A stretch of 64,000 nt of DNA from Micromonospora sp. WMMD882 (lineage in GTDB: Bacteria > Actinomycetota > Actinomycetes > Mycobacteriales > Micromonosporaceae). The stretch covers positions 4,774,001-4,838,000 of the forward strand of contig NZ_CP114903.1 of assembly GCF_027497255.1 (NCBI RefSeq), written 5' to 3'. Made by a program: the position numbers and the translations under genes. Position 1 is the stretch's first letter. Every line of letters starts with the position of its first letter. Shown here piece by piece: positions 59,095 to 64,000 of the stretch. The notes under the pieces are model-generated. The model saw only the letters and a list, made by a program, of their open reading frames with translations, made no database searches and was not told the origin of the DNA.

Positions 59095-59280
59095 TCATGG
59101 GGCAATGGCAGCGGCCCTCGTGATGGAGCAGGCCACGATCGTGCCCGTCGGCAGAGGTAGATGATCGACGCGCTGATCGACACTGCCCGCCGGTAGCACG
59201 GCGAACTCCGCGCGGGTGGGCTTCCTCGGTAGTCGTCGCAGTAGGCATGAAAATCCCGCGTTCAGCACGCGTCCCCGCAA
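59095..59280 (-). pseudogene. Creatininase-family gene relic
   Basis: Minus-strand reading contains RKPTRAEFAVLPAGSVDQRV and DHLPLPTGTIVACSITRAAA. This aligns with the creatininase/MftE signature AVLPxGSxEQHGxHLPLxTD, followed by the usual helix. The metal ligands are altered (QRVD in place of QHGP, PTG in place of GTD) and the frame stops after ~25 more residues. It is a decayed fragment, not a gene. The rest of 59087-59303 shows nothing else. Confidence 0.5.
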
Positions 59281-59303
59281 CCATCACGGTCAGGGACGCA
59301 CCC

Positions 59304-59612
59304 TTACCTGGCGTCGGTCGCCAGGCCGAGTTGACCCTCAAGCCGGTAGAAGACCTTGTTGTCGTTCTGCGCGACGCCGAGCTTCTCGTAGAAGTGCTGC
59401 GCCTGCGCGTTGTCGCGGTCGGTGGTCCACTCGATCCGGCTGCAGGAGTTCGTGGCCGCTACCTCGACGAGCCGGTCCATGAGGAGCTTCCCGACGCCGC
59501 GCCTCCTGGCCTCTCCGCCACGTACAGCTCCGTGCGTGCGGCTGGCGGTTAAGGCGGTCCGAGTGGGCGGCGTGGGCCGCGTCGAGGGCGCGTCGTAGGC
59601 GGCCGATTCCAT
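59304..59612 (-). pseudogene. GNAT acetyltransferase, frameshifted remnant
   Basis: The C-terminal half is clear: ARRRGVGKLLMDRLVEVAAT (acetyl-CoA loop), IEWTTDRDNAQAQHFYEKLG and VFYRLE. Just upstream, the expected RTELYVAE strand is present but in another frame (near 59515), and the preceding sequence does not form a GNAT N-terminus. The gene is therefore broken and probably inactive. Confidence 0.65.
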
Positions 59613-59633
59613 TGCACTCGTGTCACACTTGAA

Positions 59634-59656
59634 CTCTAGCTAGGGGCTAGCTAGAG
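59634..59656. promoter_or_regulatory. Perfect inverted repeat operator in front of padR
   Basis: Arms CTCTAGCTAG and CTAGCTAGAG with a GGG spacer, ending 7 nt before the PadR start codon. It is unusually AT-rich for this DNA. Position and symmetry indicate an autoregulatory operator; repression would block both promoter and ribosome binding. Confidence 0.75.
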
Positions 59657-59663
59657 TTAGGGC

Positions 59664-59999
59664 ATGGCTCCGAAGATGACTGTGCAAACGCAGCTCGTAC
59701 TTCGCGCGTTGCTGGAAAACCCAACCCGGGAGTTGTACGGGCTGCAGCTGAGTGAGGCGGCAGGGCTGGCGACCGGCACGATTCACCCCATTCTGGCTCG
59801 GCTGGAAGGTCTCGGTTGGCTGGAATCGCGCTGGGAAGAGATCGACCCCGCGATCGAAGGTCGTCCGAAGCGGCGCTACTACAAGCTGAGCCCAGATGGC
59901 GCTGAACACGCCCGACACGCGTTGGCCACCGCCCGCACGCCGATCAGCCGGCTGGCCGGCCTGCGTCTTGGCCCGGCGGCTGGCGGGATTACCGGATGA
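59664..59999 (+). CDS. PadR-family transcriptional regulator
   Basis: 111 aa, ATG 59664. The winged helix MTVQTQLVLRALLENPTREL, GLQLSEAAGLATGTIHPILA, RLEGLGWLESRWEEID and RPKRRYYKLSPDGAEHAR is typical of PadR. The short C-terminus marks the PadR-s2-like class. It overlaps the next gene (ATGA) and sits behind a perfect inverted repeat. In actinomycetes such genes pair with membrane-associated partners, as here. Confidence 0.88.
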   Translation: MAPKMTVQTQLVLRALLENPTRELYGLQLSEAAGLATGTIHPILARLEGLGWLESRWEEIDPAIEGRPKRRYYKLSPDGAEHARHALATARTPISRLAGLRLGPAAGGITG

Positions 60000-60604
60000 G
60001 TGACATGGCGACCACTGCGCGGCGAGCGGCTGAACTCCTCCAGGAGCTACGTAAACCCGTCCAGGTCCTACGCGACGGTGCTCAGGACAGGGAGTGTGAC
60101 TGCGCCTGGGCTGCCCGGTCGGCTTTGCGGGACATCGAGAAGCTGGAGCAGCGGCTCTTACGTGGTCAGCCACTTGACGGGTCTCCGTGGGGCTTGGCCG
60201 AGACACTCGATGACGCCCTCGCCTGCGCGGGATCTCACTCCACCGCAGAGAGTGAGAACGTCATAGTGTCTGCATGGTTGAAGGTCAGCGAGCTATGTGA
60301 GTTAACCCCAGAGGCCCGAGCTGCGGCCTTGCGTACTGCCCAGCTGACTCTATCGGGCACGCCTTCGGCGACGCGGATCCGACGCTCGCCTTCCGCAGAG
60401 CGATTGGTTAACGCTGCTGTTCGCGTCCTGCCCGCCGAACACCGCAGCCGTTATCGGGAGGAGTACCGCTGCGAGCTGTACGACATTGCCGCAGCTGGCG
60501 GAACGCGCTGGAGCCTGATGTCGTACGCCCTCCGGCTCGTTGACCGGGCCTGGGTTCTGCGGGCTGAACTACGTGACCCGGCACTTGGGCGGTTGGGATC
60601 TTGA
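59996..60604 (+). CDS. Conserved hypothetical partner of PadR
   Basis: 202 aa, ATG 59996 overlapping padR. The C-terminal segment (VRVLPAEHRSRYREEYRCEL, YALRLVDRAWVLRAEL) matches a motif of actinobacterial proteins encoded next to PadR regulators, usually preceding a permease or hydrophobic domain. Lower GC and codons such as TTA-like and TTG distinguish it from the upstream block. No catalytic motif is visible. Confidence 0.7.
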   Translation: MSDMATTARRAAELLQELRKPVQVLRDGAQDRECDCAWAARSALRDIEKLEQRLLRGQPLDGSPWGLAETLDDALACAGSHSTAESENVIVSAWLKVSELCELTPEARAAALRTAQLTLSGTPSATRIRRSPSAERLVNAAVRVLPAEHRSRYREEYRCELYDIAAAGGTRWSLMSYALRLVDRAWVLRAELRDPALGRLGS

Positions 60605-60622
60605 AGGGTGGGATTTTGCAAC

Positions 60623-60877
60623 ATGCAGCCGAAGGCTGAAGCCTCCGCGATGCCAATCAAGCATGACGAGGGCATGCCACTTACCACACGTCTTCTCTGG
60701 CTGCTGATGGCTCTCGTCAGCTCTGGCGTCATCGGGATTCTGGCTGGTCTAGTCACCGCCGCAGTGACAGAAAATGTCGAGAAGGGCCTCGGTGCCGGAG
60801 GAGTCGCCACGATCGGGACGGCCACAGTCAGCATTGCGGCGATGGTCTTTCTGCACGGCGCAGGTCCCAAGGGCTAA
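60623..60877 (+). CDS. Small membrane protein
   Basis: 84 aa from ATG 60623 (GAAGGGTGGG upstream; GTG 60608 also in frame). Two hydrophobic helices: LLWLLMALVSSGVIGILAGL and VATIGTATVSIAAMVFLHG, with a charged loop (VTENVEKGL). No family is recognised. It is third in the PadR operon, separated from the partner gene by 18 nt. Confidence 0.65.
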   Translation: MQPKAEASAMPIKHDEGMPLTTRLLWLLMALVSSGVIGILAGLVTAAVTENVEKGLGAGGVATIGTATVSIAAMVFLHGAGPKG

Positions 60878-60950
60878 ATCGCTGAGGTGCGGAAGGGCAA
60901 GGCCGGGCACAACGGCCCACCCGGTAACGATGTTCTGGCTGAAGCGGGGC

Positions 60951-61547
60951 TCATCCCTCGGCCTCGTTGGCAACGAACAGGTCCAGTGGGGCCAACGCGG
61001 TTGGTCCGAGTGTGGGATGCGGTACCAGGTTGCCGATGAGCGCCCGCGCGCGGTGGTGTCGGAAGACAGCGTCAACGGCGTCGGGTGGGAGATCGAGTTG
61101 GGTCACCACGACCGAGGCGTGCAGCTCTGCGAGTCTGCTGCGTACCTGCTCGCCGGTGAGTTCGGTTTCCGGGGCCCGCGCGAGGATGATGCGGTTCTCT
61201 CCGTCGGGGTCGACCTCGATGACCGCGATTCCGGTCGACGCCGACGGCACGAGGTGGAAGCAGGACGCGTCAACGGCCGCGTCGGTCAGGGGCCGGTATA
61301 GGAAGGCGCCCCAGTGGTCGTCGCCGGCGTTGCCGATCAGACTGGCGTGCGCGCCCGCCCGGCTGGCGGCCAGGGCCTGGTTGAGGCTCTTACCGCCGGC
61401 AGGTGTCGTCGCCGGCGACGACGCGAACGTCGTGCGGCCGACAACCGACGGCCCTGGCATCCGTACAGTGATGTCGATGTTGGCGCGGCCCACGACGGCG
61501 ACATGCGGCGAACCCGGACCCTGCGCCGGTCCAAGCGAGTGGCTCAT
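60951..61547 (-). pseudogene. PfkB/ribokinase-family kinase, C-terminally truncated
   Basis: 198 aa readable from ATG 61547. VAVVGRANIDITVRMPGPSV, TPAGGKSLNQALAASRAGAH (PfkB signature 1 region), IGNAGDDHWGAFLYRPLTDA and TGIAVIEVDPDGENRIILAR match ribokinase. The frame ends at LFVANEAEG, where intact kinases (~300 aa) continue to the DTxGAGD catalytic motif. The ATP and catalytic part is missing, so it is a relic. Confidence 0.7.
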
Positions 61548-61753
61548 CTGGCCGTGGACAGGGGGTCGAGCAGATGCCGCACGTCCCGCTGGCAGCAGCA
61601 AGATTCGAGTTGCCGGGCATAGGCGGCAACGTCTCGGCGGGCCCAAGCAAAGCCCGCCGCCACCGCCGAAGTGTTGATGACGGTGGCGACGGGGTCGGGA
61701 TTGTCGGCTCCGCCTGAAAACTGACCACGTGTGTGTGGTTCCCCCCACGTCAA
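61548..61753 (-). pseudogene. Unidentified gene fragment upstream of the PfkB relic
   Basis: Reading on the minus strand gives FSGGADNPDPVATVINTSAV then AAGFAWARRDVAAYARQLES and RDVRHLLDPLST, which looks coding but is short and stops before the PfkB ATG. I cannot name the family. It is probably the tail or head of a gene once co-transcribed with the kinase. Confidence 0.35.
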
Positions 61754-62067
61754 CCGAGGGGCTGATCACCATTCGCTACTGACCCCTCACGGCACGCTGA
61801 CAGTAGACGATCGCAGTAGCGGGAGGCCATCCCCACCCGAGGGTGCCACCGCACACGCCGCCAAGCCGGAGACACCGAAACCCACCAGGCTCAACGACGA
61901 ACTCGGAGCAGATTCGCGTACCAGAATGTGGGCACCAGCAACGGTAGACCCCACATGGTCAAAACCCACCCGGACATGGCAACCGCGCACCGGACAGGGC
62001 CGGACGTGAGGGATGCTCGTCGCACGAGCACCCACCGAGCACCCAACCGACCACAAGGGACGGAAAA
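61754..62067. other. Intergenic region, nothing recognised
   Basis: No ORF here has plausible codon bias or homology. No direct repeat of the adjacent tRNA 3' end was found by eye. Confidence 0.4.
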
Positions 62068-62106
62068 GCAAAGGGGCCTGACCGCCGTTTCGGCAGGTCA
62101 GACCCC
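62068..62106 (-). terminator. Terminator downstream of tRNA-Arg
   Basis: Read on the minus strand: GGGGTCTGACC and GGTCAGGCCCC arms around a GCCGAAACGGC inner stem, followed by TTTGCTTTT. A classic intrinsic terminator for the leftward tRNA transcript. Confidence 0.75.
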
Positions 62107-62117
62107 CTGTGATCTTG

Positions 62118-62190
62118 TGCGCCCGAAGGGACTCGAACCCCTAACCTTCTGATCCGTAGTCAGATGCTCTATCCGTTGAGCTACGGGCGC
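62118..62190 (-). tRNA. tRNA-Arg (anticodon ACG)
   Basis: 73 nt. Minus strand begins GCGCCCGTAGCTCAACGGAT; anticodon stem-loop TCTGA-CTACGGA-TCAGA with anticodon ACG; T-arm GGGGTTCGAGTCCCT; acceptor GCGCCCG/CGGGCGC closes perfectly. CCA is not encoded. Confidence 0.95.
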
Positions 62191-62224
62191 TTGTGCTCGG
62201 CCAGTTTACACACCCGGCCTAGCG

Positions 62225-62315
62225 CGGAGACTCCGGGATTCGAACCCGGGAGGGGCTTTAAGACCCCAACCGCATTAGCAGTGCGGCGCCATAGACCAGA
62301 CTAGGCGAAGTCTCC
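62225..62315 (-). tRNA. tRNA-Ser (anticodon GCT)
   Basis: About 91 nt with a long variable arm, as expected for tRNA-Ser. Acceptor GGAGACT/AGTCTCC; anticodon stem-loop CCGCA-CTGCTAA-TGCGG with anticodon GCT; T-arm CGGGTTCGAATCCCG. It is located 34 nt upstream of tRNA-Arg in the same direction. Confidence 0.95.
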
Positions 62316-62472
62316 CCGGTGGCCCAGCAGACCACCGCTGCCCGAGGATACAGGTCACCCCGGGTCGGGAGCAAAACGACTTCCGGCTCCGCCGGCTCCG
62401 GCCCGCCTTCCATGGTCAACGACCAGCGTTTTCCGCTGTGCCGCGCCTCGATCCGGACTACGCTCCATCGAT

Positions 62473-63891
62473 ATGCAGGAGCAGCCGCCGAGCGATCCGC
62501 CTCGCCGCGAGCCGCGTGCCGCGACACGCCGAGGCCGTTCCCCGAAGCCGACCTTCACCCCGCCGGCCAACCCGGCAGGCGAACCCGACGCCACCGTCGA
62601 CCAGCCGGAAACCGCAGGTGAAGCCCGTCGACGCCGGACGGCGCCCGCTCCTGACGTGCTGTTCCGGCCACCGGACACCGCCGGACCTGCCGAACCGGCC
62701 GGGCCACCCCCGGCGCCCGCCCGCCGCGCGCCCCGGCAGAAGATCGCCGCGAGCGGGCGTTCGTCCTCCGGCCGGGACGCGCAGGCGTCGACCGGGTCGG
62801 AGGCCGACCCCGCCCCCGGGAGTGATCAGGAACACCGCGCCGGCGCCGGATCCGATCAGTCAGGGGGCCAGGAGACTACCCCTGTGGCCCAGGTGGGAGC
62901 CCCCGCGCCCCGGAAACGCGCCACCGCGAAGACCACAACCGCCAGGACCACACCCGCGAAGACCACACCCGCGAAGACCACGGCCGCCGGGGCTTCCCCG
63001 GTCAAGAAGACCACCGCGCCGAAGAAGACCACCGCGCCGAGGGCGCGTGGCAGGGCGGTAGGTGACGTGGAACGGCGGGCGGCTGGCCGTACCGTCGACC
63101 GGGCTCGGATCGTGGCGGATCCGGCCTTCGCTCCGGAGCTGCTGGCGTTGGCGGCGGTGCAGCGGATCGGGCCGCAGGCCCGCGCCTGGGCGGACGCGCT
63201 TCGTGACGCGTACCCCGGGGCTACGCCGGACGGTCTGGCCCGGCTCGCCACCCGGCGGTTCGTCCGGTCGGCCGGGGTGGGCGGGGCGACCGCGGCGTTC
63301 GCCGGTCTCTTCGCGCCGTTGGCCGAGCTGGCGGCGGTGCTCTGGGCCCAGGCCGGCCTGGTGCTGCACCTCGCCGCGGCCCACGACCGCGACCCCACCG
63401 ACCCGGAGCGGGCCGTCGAGCTGCTGGTGCTGACCCGGGCGCATCCGGACGCCGACAGCGCCCGCGCGGCGCTCGCCGCCGCCCAGGCGGCCGACCAGGC
63501 ACGCCCGGCCCGAGACGCGATCGGCCAGGCGCAGATCGGCCAGGCGGCGACCGACCAGGCGCGAATTGGCCAGGCGGCGGCTGACGGGGCGCAGACCGAC
63601 CAGGCGGCCCACGAGATCGTCGCGGGCCGTGCGGACCGGACGACGGTGCGGGCGGGCCGGGGCGCGCACGCGGTGGACGGCGACGACGAGCCGCCGTGGG
63701 GCCGGATCGCCGAGGCGGCCTGGCGGTTGGCCGCGCCGTTGGCGGCGCAGGCCGGCGGCTGGGTGGCGCTGCGGGTGGCGTCCCGGTTGCTGCCCGGCGC
63801 GGCGGCGCTCGCCGCGGCGGCGGGCGCGTCGGCCGCCACCGAGCGGCTGGCCGCCCGGACCATCGCCGCCTACCGACGGTCGCCCGGCTGA
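62473..63891 (+). CDS. Ala/Lys-rich EcsC-like hypothetical protein
   Basis: 472 aa. Residues ~1-200 are disordered and basic with repeats of AKTTxA/PAKTT and KKTTAP, similar to histone-like tails. From ~205, RIVADPAFAPELLALAAVQR, WADALRDAYPGATPDGLARL and GVGGATAAFAGLFAPLAELA through LLVLTRAHPDADSARAALAA resemble EcsC-family proteins of actinomycetes. A run of GQA/DQA heptad-like repeats (residues ~350-385) interrupts it, followed by helices WRLAAPLAAQAGGWVALRVA and LLPGAAALAAAAGASAA. Probably membrane-associated; function unknown. It looks like a core-genome gene beside the tRNAs. Confidence 0.65.
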   Translation: MQEQPPSDPPRREPRAATRRGRSPKPTFTPPANPAGEPDATVDQPETAGEARRRRTAPAPDVLFRPPDTAGPAEPAGPPPAPARRAPRQKIAASGRSSSGRDAQASTGSEADPAPGSDQEHRAGAGSDQSGGQETTPVAQVGAPAPRKRATAKTTTARTTPAKTTPAKTTAAGASPVKKTTAPKKTTAPRARGRAVGDVERRAAGRTVDRARIVADPAFAPELLALAAVQRIGPQARAWADALRDAYPGATPDGLARLATRRFVRSAGVGGATAAFAGLFAPLAELAAVLWAQAGLVLHLAAAHDRDPTDPERAVELLVLTRAHPDADSARAALAAAQAADQARPARDAIGQAQIGQAATDQARIGQAAADGAQTDQAAHEIVAGRADRTTVRAGRGAHAVDGDDEPPWGRIAEAAWRLAAPLAAQAGGWVALRVASRLLPGAAALAAAAGASAATERLAARTIAAYRRSPG

Positions 63892-63899
63892 CCCACCGC

Positions 63900-64000
63900 C
63901 GATCCGGCAACGCGGCAACGACACCCGGCCGACCCGGCAACGGGGCCCGGCCGACCCGGCATCCCGGCAACGGGGGCCGGCATCCCGGCGACGAGGGCCG
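63900..64000. repeat. Short imperfect tandem repeats
   Basis: Repeats of roughly GGCCGACCCGGCAACG and GGCATCCCGGCAACG run to the window edge, after the stop of the EcsC-like gene. They may continue beyond it. Confidence 0.6.

Noticed and set aside
63900..64000. CRISPR array at the right edge
   Set aside because: Repeats are short, imperfect and contiguous with no unique spacers; a simple GC-rich tandem repeat. No CRISPR or cas gene was seen anywhere.

Overview
The window is very GC-rich actinobacterial DNA. GTG starts, ATGA/GTGA gene overlaps, Lsr2, PadR and BTAD regulators, an EcsC-like protein and an FxLD lanthipeptide locus all point to Micromonosporaceae (Micromonospora, Salinispora or Verrucosispora type). 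The family is an inference. No integrase, relaxase or rRNA gene lies in the window.

Positions 1-42.6 kb look like most of an integrative conjugative element (ICE). The left 4.8 kb is a leftward, tightly overlapping DNA-modification operon: a degenerate and an intact DNA methyltransferase, a PP-loop PAPS-reductase-like ATPase, a frameshifted C5-cytosine methyltransferase, and a truncated methyltransferase fused to the tail of an XF1762-like gene. A repeat-rich gene-free stretch follows (4.86-5.57 kb), then a sigma-like HTH gene and an XRE/PLD-like regulator. A near-identical 50-bp element sits upstream of both the leftward modification operon and the rightward conjugation operon. From 8.3 to 15.9 kb lies a minimal Gram-positive type IV secretion set: VirB2-like pilin, VirB6/TrbL, PrgI/VirB3, VirB4, VirD4 coupling ATPase and a replication-relaxation protein. 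From 16.4 to 33.8 kb are rightward accessory genes, many unknown. They include an Lsr2 silencer, a winged-helix protein, a diguanylate cyclase, an M23/transglycosylase cell-wall hydrolase (VirB1-like), a MoxR ATPase with its VWA partner, and a HAD-Cys fusion. Several genes are preceded by a 45-57 codon ORF that overlaps them, and strong hairpins punctuate the run. From 34 to 42.6 kb, leftward, are a membrane protein, two membrane-anchored BTAD proteins (one with LysM) and an Hsp70-like membrane protein.

Positions 42.8-59.1 kb hold a NUDIX hydrolase and then a class I lanthipeptide locus of the FxLD type. It has two PIMT-type methyltransferases, a 46-aa precursor, LanB dehydratase, LanC cyclase, a stand-alone SpaB_C-type elimination protein, two paralogous XRE regulators with different sensor domains, a phosphotransferase and a P-loop kinase. 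A ~50-bp operator-like repeat lies in the divergent promoter region of methyltransferase 1 and regulator 1, and again upstream of methyltransferase 2 and the precursor. Downstream are an asparaginase-fold protein, a PPC-domain protein and a RibD whose two domains are in reversed order. No dedicated transporter or leader protease is visible.

Positions 57.7-61.8 kb are strewn with gene relics (SLOG, creatininase, GNAT, PfkB) around an intact PadR operon. The right end (62.1-64 kb) looks like core chromosome: tRNA-Arg(ACG), tRNA-Ser(GCT) and an Ala/Lys-rich EcsC-like protein.
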